Position numbers and translations under genes: made by a program. DNA of 64,000 bases, from NCBI RefSeq assembly GCF_037176765.1, contig NC_090023.1:198052006-198116005 (forward strand), given 5' to 3'. How positions within the stretch are numbered: position 1 is the stretch's first letter; each line of letters starts with the position of its first letter. The notes beneath the pieces are model-generated. The model worked only from the letters and a program-made list of their open reading frames with translations. It was not told the origin of the DNA and ran no database searches. The stretch comes from Anolis sagrei. Taxonomy: Eukaryota > Chordata > Lepidosauria > Squamata > Anolidae. Shown piece after piece: positions 1 to 10,789 of the stretch.

Positions 1-1590
1 GCCTCTTTGCTCTCTCTTGGGCAAATAATAAGTGTCTGGTCTGCCTGGAAAAACTCTGAGACTGGCTAGTTGCCCAGTCTGCCAGGTCTGTCAGCTATCC
101 TTCAGGAGATTAATTTCCACCAAGCAGCACTGGCTTCACTGATTCTTAAACAAGCTTCCATTTGGCAGTGCCAGTGTTTTAACCTGCTCAAAAATGTGCT
201 GAATTCCAGCATTGAAAATTCTTCGCCATTCAGCAGTGTTTATTTCTCCACTTGGTCCTCACACTTTTTAATTTTTCCTGGGGATTAATATCATTTCCCA
301 GCTTGTTTGAAAATGTGACATGACTTCCCTCTTGATGCTGAAGATCAACATAAAGCAGTGTTTAGAAATGGTTTTGACTTCTCAAAATATTGAAATCCTA
401 ATTTTAAACTTAACTGGCATACAGTTACAATATGCGCGAGCTTCCTAGTCTAGCTTTATGTTGTCATACATATTAATGTAGGAGTCAATCTCATGTATAA
501 GTCGAGGGCAGGTTTTGAGGCCAAAATAATGGGTTTTGATATTATGCATGGATGAGAGTCATTTTGCAGAAAGCGGAAAAAGTCTGTGCCGCTTTATGGG
601 GTCAGCTACTCCTGGCCATTGCTGCCATTTTCCTGCCTTCTGCTACTCTACTCAGGGAAGGGGGTGGTGCCTTCTTTTGGATAGAAGTTAATATACAGTA
701 TTAACTCTTATTAGAAAAGGAATAATATGCTTTTGGCCTGGGTGGAAAATGGCAGCTGTAGGGGCAACTTTTTGGCACTTCCATGAAAGAAGCACAAAGA
801 GGGGTGATGGTCACTGCTATTTAAAGTTCTCTCAAAACATACTACACTCTCTCATTTCATCACTCCACTCAGAGGTGGATGGTTCCCTCTTTAATAAGAC
901 TTATGGTCTGTTGAAGCACATACAAATCAGTTGGTGAGTCTGTTAACTGAAAAATTCAAAGCACAAACCTGATTGGTTGGGCTATGCCTGGGATGCTAGC
1001 TGAGTCTGGGAGTTTTGGCAACACTTAAATGTTTAGGTTTTCTGTGCAAGAGCTTGCCAAGACAAGTTAGTACATTTTCTGTTTCTGGGCTGCTGGAAGG
1101 AGATCTTTCACATGGACATCCAAGGACCATTTGAATCTCTCTCAAAGGACATTGTGTGAGTTGACGCAACTGTTCACATGACTGTATATATGTTACTCAG
1201 CATTACAAAGAGTAAATACCTTATTCTTTACTGATCATAGGTGTGGCATGTCTTTTCTCTAGCAAGACAGTGTGTGGATTGGTAAAGACGTGAACTACGC
1301 ATGATTTTCATTCCACCAGAAGGTATAGTAATACTTACTTTGACTTACGGATAAGTCACCTCATTTTGGGGGTGTTTATTTACTAAAATATCTAGATATA
1401 TATATGGGTATATACCAGACATGGACCAATTTTTTTTAGGTGGGGCCCACAGGCTAGGAGGGAGGGAATGGGAGGGGGGATTAAAGGGCAGTTGTGCAAT
1501 GGTAGCATAGACACCCTTGCAAGGCTGGGTATATAAATTAATGATTTCATCACACAGGACTTTTTCTGGTGGCATATACCGGTTGAGCCC
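1..1590. other. Leading stretch without a recognised gene
   Basis: No coding exon or RNA gene recognised. Around 480-580 the sequence resembles a squamate MITE built on a 'tataagtcgagg' theme, and 1340-1380 carries a possible remnant of the same theme on the other strand; the rest is unassigned. Open frames here are short and show no family motif. Confidence 0.4.
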
Positions 1591-1885
1591 TAGATTATCC
1601 ACGGAGCCTGCTGGTTCCTATCTTATGATGCAGAAGAACTTCCAGTGGGGCTCTGTGGGTCATATAGAGTGGAGCTGGTGTATGCTGCAGCAGCAGCAAC
1701 ATGGGAGGCTTCCCGTATTGCGCAGGATGCAAAGGGGGGAAGCAGTGCAGTCAGCACTTCACTTCATGGGATCAGCTTCCTGTTGAGCTGGGCAATGAAG
1801 GACGTGGGGTGATGGGTTCCCCACACCCTGGATGATGGTCACCAGATTCACCAGAATGTGTGGCAATTCCGGTAGCCCATTTGAC
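1590..1885. repeat. MITE-like repeat sharing a 3' block with 39.2 and 56.3 kb
   Basis: The segment around 1800-1880 (a ggggtgatggttccccac block followed by a 'gtgtggcaattcc' block) recurs in diverged form at about 39225-39330 and more loosely at 56280-56350. The left part (gaacttccagtgg) also recurs at 39125-39140. This marks a dispersed, probably non-autonomous DNA element of about 300 bp. No family name or target duplication was established. Confidence 0.45.
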
Positions 1886-2397
1886 AAGGTCAAAATAGTA
1901 GATAAGAAGCATTAACTCCAGTGGAGAAATTGCTACTCTGATGTGTGTGTGGTTTTTTTTTTTGCAATTTTTTTTCAAATACCCTGATTGTAATTGATCT
2001 CCAGAATAAATTCCCATGTGGTTCCAAATATGCATCCATATATATTTTAGATGTATTCTATCTTGTCACCCACATTCCAAATTGAAGAAATGTGGACTTT
2101 GTACTTCGTAGGTCTCAACTGAATTGTAACTCACAATGCTGTTTTCTGTCAACTCCCAAGGAATACATACATTATTTATGCCAGTAAGAAAACATACTTG
2201 TACTCCTGAAGACAGAAGTTTTCAGTTTCAGAGGTTTATAATACTTGTCTCAGGGCATATCCAGACTGATGGAAAAGTCCCAGCTTTTGTTGTTCTTTCC
2301 AATTTGGATTAAAATAAACTGACCTGCTGGGGATGGTATAACAAGCCTCTGTACTGAGAGATGAGAGAAAATATTCTGGGATAATGGATACATGTTT

Positions 2398-2587
2398 TTA
2401 TTATTTGCAATATTTATATTCTGCCCTTCTCACTCAGGATCACAATGCACATATACATGGCAAACATTCAATGCTATAGACACAACATATATAGAAAGAT
2501 ATACAAAGGCTATTTAATTTTCCTGCTTCATGAGGGTATGTTTTTTGAATTCTGGCCACCGGGGAGCTGTTGCTTCACCATCCACTT
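2398..2587 (-). repeat. Partial composite SINE with L2-type tail
   Basis: Starts with an L2-like terminal block (atttatattctgcccttctc ... gatcacaatgcac) and continues into a segment resembling 7720-7920 (ggcaaacattcaatgct; gccaccggggagctgttg). It is an incomplete copy of the composite element at 7700-8186. Confidence 0.45.
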
Positions 2588-2597
2588 GTGACACCGA

Positions 2598-2878
2598 TTT
2601 TTTTTTGTCGTGTCAGGAGCGACTTGAGAAACTGCAAGTCACTTCTGGTGTGAGAGAATTGGCCATCTGCAAGGACGTTGCCCAGGGGACGCCCGGATGA
2701 TTTGATGTTTTTGTCATCCTCGTGGGAGGCTTCTCTCATGTCCCGCATGGGGAGCTGGAGTTGATAGAGGGAGCTCATCCGCCTCTCCCCGGATTCGAAC
2801 CTGCGACCTGTGGGTCTTCAGTCCTGCCGGCACAGGGGTTTGACCCACTGCGCCACCAGGGGCTCCAATGACACCGGA
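2598..2878 (-). repeat. tRNA-derived SINE (ACA-SINE type), full-length-like
   Basis: Read on the minus strand it begins with the tRNA-like head (ggagcccctggtggcgcag, B-box-like ggttcgaatcc), continues through the tRNA-unrelated body (ctctatcaactccagctcc; aagtcgctcctgacacgaca) and ends in a poly-A run, seen here as poly-T at 2598-2606. It is flanked by the 10-bp target duplication GTGACACCGA at 2588-2597 and 2879-2888, which fixes both ends. Naming follows memory of Anolis repeats. Confidence 0.85.
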
Positions 2879-3554
2879 GTGACACCGATGAAACACTTCC
2901 TTATTCTTTTGCACACTGCTAGAGAGTTTTATGGCATCATAAATTAGTTAAATCAGCTTCCCCACATAAGTGGCACATTTCCTACTTGACAGATGCAACT
3001 GTCTTTCAAGCTGCAAAGGTCGACAGCAAGCTAGACAAATGGTTGCAAGCTTACTCGAAGACTTACTGTCTTCGAACTCATGACCTTTCGGTCAGTAGTG
3101 ATTTTAATGCAGCTGGTTCCCAACCAGCTGAGCCACAACCCGGTCCTCTGAAAGAGAATGTAAAGAACAGGAACACATTTGTGACTCTCAGGTGTTTTAT
3201 ATCAGTTTTAATGCACTCTCAACTATTCCTGAATAAAATGACCATAGAATATCAGGCTTGGATTCTAAGATAAAGGGGGGAAAATCCCTTGTAACTCTCT
3301 TGCTGTCTAAACCCATTCTGATATGGCCACCCACTGATCCTCAAACCCCATGTTGCTATGCTATGGGATGAAGTGATAGTAAGGATTTCCTATTATATTA
3401 CATGTAGATATATAGTTAGGGCTGCCATATTAGTTGTGCAAATTTCACTTTGATTGTAGGCATGCTGCTCAGTGCCTGTTTCAACCATTAGCTGGTCTGA
3501 ATTCCAAACTTTTCATTTCTTTTTTTAAAGAATGTGTCTAAAAATGTTATGAGA

Positions 3555-3850
3555 AGACAATATAGTCACTCATCATGTCCGACTCTGGGAGATGGTGCTC
3601 ATCTCCATTTCGAAGCTGAAGAGCTGGCGTTTTCCGTAGAGGTCATGTGGCCGGCATGATTGCATGGAGCAGCATCACCTTCTCGCTGGAGTGGTACCTA
3701 CTGATCTACTCACATTTGCATTTTTCCAGCTGATAGGTTGACAGAAGCTGGGGCTAACAGCAGGAGCTCAGCCCACTCTCCAGATTTGAACCGCCGATGT
3801 TTCGGTCAGCAAATTCAGCAGCTCAGCGGGTTACCCACTGGGGGCTTCAT
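3555..3850 (-). repeat. tRNA-derived SINE with BovB-like tail (Sauria type)
   Basis: Same family as 13110-13436 and 39503-39835. The tail (tcatgtccgactctggg) is on the left and the tRNA-like head, a diverged ggagccccc box near 3840-3850, is on the right. It is diverged and has internal gaps. The 3' end of Sauria SINEs is known to resemble the RTE-BovB LINE, which probably mobilises them; BovB copies are present in this window. Confidence 0.7.
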
Positions 3851-4227
3851 AAGTCTATGGATAAAATCCCCTTTTCCAAATATTGTAAGTGTTTTAATGT
3901 ATTTTTGGTGCTGAGTTTGAAAAATACATTGAAAATATCATATCATATGCTGGATATTCCTATGGTATCATGTGCAAACTATATAAAATTTTGGTATTTT
4001 GCCAGTTGCCCCACTCTGATAGTATTTAGAGGTCAAATAAAGGCAAACTGATATCAGGACCCTAATGGACCTGCTTGAATTCTGAGCCTTAACCTCCTAA
4101 ATGGATTATTTTTTATTCTTTTGTAATGTATTGGATTATCTGATATGTGGTAGAAAAAAAGAGCTCTACATTTTTTTTAAAAAAAGGAATTGTCTGCAGG
4201 ATCTGAGAATGGAAAAGGGACTCAGAG

Positions 4228-4349
4228 GATGCACTACACTGTAGAATTAATGCAACTTGACACCACTTTAATGGCTATGGCTCAGTGCTATGGAATCACA
4301 TAGTTTTATAGTATTTAGTCTGAGTGCTAGCGCCTCAGCAATCTACAAA
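4228..4349. repeat. Left half of a palindromic MITE split by a SINE
   Basis: Begins gatgcactacactgtagaat and proceeds inward; the inverted complement lies at 4626-4705. The two halves formed one palindromic element before the SINE at 4350-4614 inserted. Related halves occur at 7570-7700 with 8187-8250, and near 28070-28260 and 39335-39470. Confidence 0.6.
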
Positions 4350-4614
4350 GGAGCCCCAAATGGCGCAATGGGTTAAACCCTTGTGCCAGCAGGACTGCTG
4401 ACCGAAAGGTCGACGGTTTGAATCCGGGAAGCAGGGTGAACTCCTGTCTGTCAGGTCCAGCTTGTTATGTGGGGAGATGAGAGAAGCCTCCCACAGGATG
4501 GTAAAACATTCAGGCGTCCGCTGGGCAACGTCTTTGCAGACGGCCAATTCTCTCACATCAGAAGCGACTTGCAGTTTCTCAAGTCGCTCCTGACACACAC
4601 ACACACACACACCC
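4350..4614 (+). repeat. ACA-type SINE inserted in a palindromic MITE
   Basis: The tRNA-like head (ggagccccaaatggcgcaat, then ggtttgaatccggg) is followed by the family body and a (CA)n tail at 4591-4612. Target duplication CAATCTACAAA is exact at 4339-4349 and 4615-4625. Insertion separates the two arms of the MITE, so the SINE is younger than the MITE. Confidence 0.88.
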
Positions 4615-4625
4615 CAATCTACAAA

Positions 4626-4705
4626 TCCCAGGATTCTTTAGCTTAAGTCATGCCAGTTAAAATAGTATCAAACTGCATTAATTCTACAGTGTAGATGCAC
4701 CCTGA
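4626..4705. repeat. Right half of the palindromic MITE
   Basis: Reverse-complement partner of 4228-4349, ending ctacagtgtagatgcaccc. No target duplication of the MITE was fixed. Confidence 0.6.
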
Positions 4706-5151
4706 CATTCAAGGCCAGTGCCAAGATTAAGCAGCAATGATCATAAGGTTCTAAGTGCATATTCATTTTGATAGATAGAAATGCTTTTTACATAAATGCA
4801 TTGCTGGTGCATCCATTTAGGAAGCTGGGTTCTCCCTTTCTTCGTTTTGGATATCCTGCTCCTGATTTCTGAAATTCTGTTATTACAGAGAAAGTACCCC
4901 AAACATTTCTATCTATGCTTCAGATAAGTATTAATTATATTCCGTAGACTAATTAACAGTGGACTAAATATCTACTAAACTATCCCCATGTGTGACACTT
5001 CCAAAATAATAGTAAGAACTCCAGTTACTTTCATCCTGTGGATATCACTGGTCATTCAACACACATTTTGGTGCTTACTGTTTCTCGGTATATTTGACCT
5101 GCGGATTACAAAAATGGCACTGGTTTTCCCCTATCAACTCTTGTTTTAGCC

Positions 5152-5271
5152 TTATATCCCAGGATCTGATCCCAGATTATCTGCTTTGAACTGGATTATG
5201 TGAGTCTACACTGCCAGATAATCTGAGATAAGAAGATAATCTGAGATCAGATCTAAGGATATAGGGCAGTT
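5152..5271. repeat. Short palindromic MITE (CCATATAATCC family)
   Basis: Inverted-repeat element: the left arm carries tatcccaggatctgatcc and the right arm mirrors it as ggatctaactgcc-type sequence, around a core with tctacactgccagataatc. It belongs to a family with about eleven copies in this window, most densely at 12146-12972. Confidence 0.6.
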
Positions 5272-5544
5272 AGATCCAGCCACAATGTTGTTTTGCTATG
5301 ATGTTTGAATTGTTTTTAACGGTTTTATAGTTATTTGTGTTATGTAATTTCAACTGAATTGTTTTAATAATGATAATATTTAATGCTGTTTTAATATTTG
5401 TGTATTGTAGTCTTTTAAATGGCATAGGCTTTAAAAGTTGTGAGTCGCTTTGGTATCTTGGTTTCTGAGCTGGAGCTAAGTAATCTGGATTATATATGGC
5501 TGTGTAGGTGGGTCTGAAATAAAAGTAGGATGTAAAATAATACT

Positions 5545-5580
5545 CATCATCATCACCATCATCACCATTATTATCATTGT
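5545..5580. repeat. (ATC/CAT)n microsatellite
   Basis: Imperfect trinucleotide array of cat/atc/att units immediately left of a hAT-like element. Confidence 0.75.
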
Positions 5581-6020
5581 GGACCTCTGGTGGTCCATGG
5601 ACCACCAGAGGTCCACAATAATGAAAATATGGTCCACAGCCTCAGCATTACTATGTAATTGCCTCAAAACCATGTGGCAATGAGAGCGACTGGTCTCACA
5701 AAACTGTCTTATAGCGCTGAGGCATTTGAGATGTTGGGAGGGGAGAGGCTGACTACCCACGAAAGATTGCTTCATCAGTTCTAGATTATTAAATTGGTTT
5801 TCTGTGGGCAAGCAGATGGCGACTACTGGATGGCATATGTTCTATATCAGAAACTAGAGCTGATGTGGTCTATCCAATGGAATTTTCTGAATCAGAACCC
5901 AAAATAACCAAACAAAATCTAAAGTTGACCAAAAACCGATTTGAAATTCTTTTGGTACTATTGATGTAGAGTGGTCCCTGGTCAAAATGGTCCCTAGTCA
6001 AAAAAAGGTTGGAAACCTCT
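5581..6020. mobile_element. Non-autonomous hAT-like element (degenerate)
   Basis: Same family as the better-preserved copy at 51436-51817: shared internal blocks are tggtccacagcctc, gagcgactggtctcacaaaact, gatgtggtctatccaatg and aaagttgaccaaaaaccga. The right end (aggttggaaacctctg) resembles that copy's terminal repeat. The left 45 bp contain an extra near-perfect hairpin (ctctggtggtccatggacca and its complement). No target duplication was identified. Confidence 0.7.
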
Positions 6021-6822
6021 GATCTACACGGAACAGAGTCATACTGAAATTATCTTCTATTTTAAATATGTTATGCCTGAAAAAAGATGAGAGAATAACA
6101 CAAAAGACAATAGTGTGGCTGGCAATGATGTCCAGATTCATCATAAAAAGCAAGTGAACTGTGAATGTTCCTCAAGACACTTATGAAATGTTACAAAATA
6201 TACATAGCGGCATCCCTGAGTTTGGGTGCCCCACATGTTTGCTTTTGTGGTTTCATTTTCAGAGCTGGAAGACAAAAAGTAAATAATTGAACCAAAAAGT
6301 AAGGATTAACTTATTTGTGGAACATGCAATACAGAACTATGTGAAGAATGTGGGCATGTTACTACCAAATATCAAGAGAGTACAATGGTTATTTATTTAC
6401 AAATTACCAAATACTAAAGAGACAATTAGCATTAAAAACACATCCTGACAACATGGATGCCCTTTAGTGGATATTGCTCTATTCCCAAATTGCCGTCTCG
6501 CAATTATTGCTGCGGGATGGTAATTCAAACATCTGTTCGCATACACATATCTCAGAATATTAAAAACATTTTTCCATCCTTGCACATAAGCTCAGGGTTT
6601 TGCATAGAGATGGGAGTAGAAAAAGCAATTTCTCATTTTAACCGTGGACTAGATGAGCATATAAATTAAAATGCAAGTGAGATCCTGGCCATGGGCTTTA
6701 GCAGTAGCCATATGGGACAACAAACATCTCTGATTTTTCTTCTTTAGGTATAACTTCCCTAAATGCAGAAACAAGTAACATAGCCTGGAGTCATTAACAT
6801 TAATGGCGCTGGCTTTTCCCCT

Positions 6823-6823
<1 letters not shown>
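6020..6823. other. No gene recognised
   Basis: AT-rich sequence with only short frames and no repeat family I recognise. Confidence 0.35.
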
Positions 6824-6883
<60 letters not shown>

Positions 6884-7022
6884 TATATACATACACACAC
6901 ACACCTACAGTATTTCCATGTTGGATTATTAAAATGTCCTTTGTTATGAACTATTTTATTCTATCAAATATTTATGTTCCTTGATTGACATTAACTGTAC
7001 AATCACACACACACACACACAC
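6824..7022. repeat. (TA)n/(CA)n microsatellite block
   Basis: A (TA)n run passes into (CA)n at 6824-6904, and a second (CA)n lies at about 7003-7022. Polymorphic in length by nature. Confidence 0.9.
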
Positions 7023-7034
7023 AAACAAACACAT

Positions 7035-7548
7035 GCATATATGATTATTAAAAGGCCCCAGCCTACCTGTCCGAAAGTATTGCTCCCTATGAACTATCAC
7101 TGAGATTAAGATCATCTGGGGAGGTCTTTTTCTCGGTCCCATCTTCCTCTCAAGCGCAGTTGGTGGGGACAAGAAACAGGGCCTTGTCAGTGGTGGCCCC
7201 TCGGTTGTGGAACTCCCTCCCTAGAGATATCAGGACAGCCCCCTCCCTCTTAGTGTTTAGAAAGAGAGTCAAAACCTGGCGCTAGAAGCTGGTGTTTGAA
7301 AAATAGAGCATGCAGGAATGTTAGTATGTAATATTTGCAATTCGAGTATGGATTTGCCTTTAGACTATGACTCTGGGTGACGTGATTCATTGAAATGTGT
7401 TTTTATTATACTTATGTTCTAACATTTAACTTACGTTTTAGCGGATGTGGTATGCTTTAAGGCACCATGGAGGTGTGATTATAAGCTGCCTTGAGGAGAA
7501 AAAGGCGGCATAAAAATAAGGTAAATAAATAAATAATTAATAAATTAA
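7035..7548 (+). mobile_element. L2-type LINE, 3' end
   Basis: Translated remnants (gtccccaccaac-type SS/PTN block, WNSLP-like tggaactccctccc, KTW motif) match the C-terminal domain of L2/CR1-group ORF2, followed by a 3' UTR ending in (AAAT)n-like repeats (gccttgaggagaaaaaggcggcataaaaataaggtaaataaat). It is 5'-truncated and no longer open. Confidence 0.7.
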
Positions 7549-7569
7549 GTTGGAGGAGCCACTGTAGAA

Positions 7570-7700
7570 CAAACCTCGTTTGACTTGAATTTAACTACCA
7601 TGTCCCTTGACTATGGAATCCTGGGAATTGTAATTTAGTGACGTATCAATCACACTTTGGTAGATAAGGCTAAAGTACTTGTAAAATGACAACTCCCATG
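7570..7700. repeat. Left half of a palindromic MITE split by a composite SINE
   Basis: Matches the element type at 4228-4705 (tatggaatcctgggaattgtaattt ... acaactcccatgat). The other arm is at 8187-8250. Confidence 0.55.
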
Positions 7701-8186
7701 ATAAGAACACTTTAATTTATATTCTGCCCTATCTTCCCAAGGGAACACAGGGCGGATCACAGTACACGGACCTGGCAAACATTCAATGCTGCTTGGATAC
7801 ACAGGACAAAGACAGACAGAACAGAAAGGAGGTATGTTGTATCGTCATCCAGCTTTTGGGCGCCTTGGAGGTTGTGCTCGAATCCAGCAACAGGGAGGTG
7901 CTGTTAGTCCATCCTCTATGACGAAGAGCCATCAGGACTTCCTCCTTCCGGTCACCAGGCATTTTATGATCTTTTCTTTATGGTTTTGTAAAATACCTCC
8001 CCTTCTTGTTTTAGCGGTACCTAATTTCTCTACCTACAACTCAAGCTGTTTTTGAACTGCTTAGGTAAACAGTAAGCTGGGCGGAGTGTTGGGAGCTCAT
8101 GCCAACCCAGGGCTTCGAACAAACGACCTTTAGTTTGGTAGACTTATCATTGCTGGTGATTTACCAGCTGTGCTAAAGGCCGGCTG
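7701..8186 (-). repeat. Composite SINE: tRNA-like head, L2-like tail
   Basis: Read on the minus strand it starts at the right with a tRNA-like segment (gccggcctttagcacagctg; A-box-like agcacagctgg; B-box-like gttcgaagc), runs through an unrelated body, and ends at the left in an L2-style terminal block (atttatattctgccctat). This is the arrangement expected of a tRNA-derived SINE that borrows an L2-type LINE tail. It lies inside a palindromic MITE. A partial relative is at 2398-2587. No family name assigned. Confidence 0.6.
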
Positions 8187-8250
8187 ATTTCATAGCATTG
8201 AGCCATGGTAGTTAAAGTGGTGTCAAACTGCATTAATTCTACAGAGCAGA
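8187..8250. repeat. Right half of the palindromic MITE
   Basis: Carries catagcattgagccatggtag and gtgtcaaactgcattaattc, the mirror of the left arms at 4228 and 7570. Confidence 0.55.
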
Positions 8251-8403
8251 TAGTCACAAAAACTGTCCATCATTTCCTTCTGCTTTTAAAATACCCCAGA
8301 GTCCCTTTCTCTCCTCCTACCACTTTCACCCTTTGTATTTTCTTACTTATCTTGGTGAAAATTGAATGCAAAGTGCAAAAGTAATTTCGAGTCAATTAAC
8401 TGA

Positions 8404-8544
8404 GGCTAGATCTACACTGCCATATAATCCAGTTTCTGAGTCCAGATTGTCTTCTTTGAACTGGATTATATGAGTCTACACTGCCATATAATCAAGTTCA
8501 AAGCCAAAAACCTGGATTTTATATGGCAGTGTACACGGGGCCCT
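8404..8544. repeat. Short palindromic MITE (CCATATAATCC family)
   Basis: Left end tctacactgccatataatcc, right end a mirror ggattttatatggcagtgta; total about 140 bp. Confidence 0.7.
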
Positions 8545-8689
8545 AGTTTTCATCTTTGAAATGTTGGAAGACATTGCAGGAACATTTGGTATCTTTCTTG
8601 TTCAAAGCAGAAAGCAACATAGCACATGCAAGATATGATAGAAATACTCAAAATAATCTGGTAAGCATAAAAAGCAAAATACAGTCTTT

Positions 8690-9660
8690 TATTATTACAG
8701 GCTGATGACAATGTCGTCTGTGCGCATACGATAAGCTTGGCCTCTCATTGAACATTGAGAATACCAAAGTGCTTTTCCAGCAGTCACCAGCCAATCCCTC
8801 TCCAATGCCAGAAATACAGCTTAATGGTGTAACATTAGAAAATGTTGACCATTTCCGCTCCCTTGGCAGCCACCTCTTCACAAAAGTCAATGTTGACACT
8901 GAAATACATCACCGCCTGAGCTCTGCACATGCAGCATTCTTATGAATGAAGCAGAGTGTTTGAGGACCGGGACATCCGTAGGGATACCAAGGTGCTTGTT
9001 TATAAAGCTATTGTCCTCTCAACCCTGCTATACGCCTGCAAAACGTGGAATATCTACAGATGTAACATGCAACTCCTGGAATGACTCCATCAGCGTTGCC
9101 TCCGAAAAATCCTGAAAATCTTTTGGGAAGACAGGCAGATAAATGTCAGCGTGCTGGAAAAAGCAAAGATGACCAGCATTGATGTGATGGTCCTCCACCA
9201 TCAACTCCGCTGGATTGGCCATGTTGTCCGAATGCCCGATCACCATTTCCCAAAGCAGTTGCTCTACTCCGAACTCAAGGATGGAAAACAGAATGTTGGT
9301 GGGCAGGAAAAGAGATTTAAAGATGAGCTCAAAGCCAATCTTAAAAATTCTGGCATAGACACTGAGAACTGAGAAGCTCTGGCCCTTGAGCACTCTAACT
9401 GGAGGTCAGCTGTGACCAGGAGTGCTGCAGAATTCGTAGAGGCACAAATGGAGGGTGAAAGAGAGAAACATTGCCAAGAGGAAGGCATATCAAGTCAACC
9501 CCGACCGGGACCACTTTCCATCTGGAAACCGATGCCCTCACTGCGGGAGAACATGCAGGTCAAGAATAGGGCTCCACAGTCACCTACATACCCACCGCCA
9601 GGACACCGAACTTGGAGGACAATTTTACTTGGACAACGAGGGATCGCATAAGTAAGTAAA
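8690..9660 (+). mobile_element. RTE-like LINE, 3' part with C-terminal C2H2 finger
   Basis: Successive frames on the plus strand preserve pieces of one reverse transcriptase ORF: a diverged YADD box (ADDN near 8702), LGLSLNIENTKV, the EIQLNGVTLENVDHF.SLGS block (8810-8880), RWIGHVVRMPD (9208-9240) and KDELKANLKNSGID (9320-9360). It ends in a CX2CX12HX3H zinc finger (9520-9600, CPHCGRTC...HSHLHTH). The frame is interrupted by stops and at least one frameshift, so no functional protein is made. The 5' part is missing. The clade (RTE-X or another RTE-like group) is a guess; the LINE identity is solid. The 3' end is shared with 35154-35532. Confidence 0.75.
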
Positions 9661-10390
9661 GTAAGTTTATTTTGTGTCAAAACATTGCATACGTATGTAC
9701 AAATTTGATAAAATGAAGGGAGCACAAGCAGCTAATTAATTTTAGACCAAAAGCGAGCAACAATGACCACATTGTCTGTAGCTTTAAACAGTCCTTCCTC
9801 TGAGCATGAGGCAGGGTATTGTGGGCAAGAATACAGATGCTGAATTGTTTGTTCTACCCAATAGTCACACAAGGTTGAGGATTATTAAAGGTAATCCAAT
9901 TTAGATTAAAAAACACAGACAAAGGAATAATTCCCAGATTTTTTGGTTCAGGAGTGAACAGTCAGCTTTTTGGTAAAAGCTGACGGTCATCTATAAAAGT
10001 GTGAATCATCTTGGGAAAAGAGCCTCCTAGTTTGATCTCTTCCTAGACAAAGGGTTATAAAAGGCTATGGTTGGGGGCAAGTGACCTCTGCAGAAGCAGA
10101 AAAGGCTTCAATACACAGATCGATGAAAGTAGAGAGAGGTGACACTGAAAAGGGCAGGCATGCAATTTAGGGCTTCCTCACTCCAATTTCTCTGTACAAA
10201 TGTGTTGCCTCCTTGCCTCCAACAGCTGTTAGGTTTGTCCTGGAGCATGCGGAAGCAAGTTGCTTTAGTTAGCAGAAACATTGGAGGCAAAGGACTTGAA
10301 AGGCAGAAGTAGATATGGGAAAGGGAAGAAGAGGAAGGCACCTATAGACACCCATTCAGAAAGTGTTAGATTTCGTAACTAGTTAGTATT
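9661..10390. other. No gene recognised
   Basis: Begins with a (TAAG)n-like run that may be the 3' tail of the preceding LINE. The remaining ~700 bp have no family match that I recognise. Confidence 0.35.
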
Positions 10391-10393
10391 GTC

Positions 10394-10540
10394 AGGGTCC
10401 TTCCATACAGCCCTATATCTCAGAATATCAAGGCAGAAAATCCCACATTATGTGACTCAGATAACCCAGTCCACAACAGATATTGTGGGATTTTCTGCCT
10501 TGATATTCTGGGATATAGGGTTGTGTGGCAGTTGTAGGGT
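10394..10540. repeat. Short palindromic MITE, strongly self-complementary
   Basis: The arms (agaatatcaaggcagaaaat and its mirror attttctgccttgatattct) pair almost perfectly over about 50 bp. It is a variant of the CCATATAATCC family, with ends like those at 60164 and 60999. Confidence 0.7.
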
Positions 10541-10554
10541 AGCACTATTTATTA

Positions 10555-10789
10555 TTTATTTATTTATTTTTCAAATATTTTTATTGATTTTCTTAGAATA
10601 TATCAATACATCAATACCTTCAATAATTTTATATTCCATCCTCAATTCATTACATCAACCCAAGTGTATATATATCTTGTATACTTTTTCTCCCACCTCT
10701 GTGCCCCCCCCCCCCCTTCCTAGCCACCTCAATTTGCATTCTCTTTCCAAAATACCATTTCTTCTTGTGGAGGTAATTTCCCATCTACT
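10555..10789 (-). mobile_element. L1-type LINE, 3' UTR part
   Basis: Pyrimidine-rich on the plus strand with a poly-T-like left end, consistent with the 3' end of a minus-strand L1. It appears continuous with 11633-12050 once the intervening L2 is removed. It contains a C run at about 10700-10713. Confidence 0.45.

Noticed and set aside
6824-7022. Regulatory Z-DNA element
   Set aside because: (CA)n/(TA)n tracts are common neutral microsatellites; nothing nearby to regulate was found.
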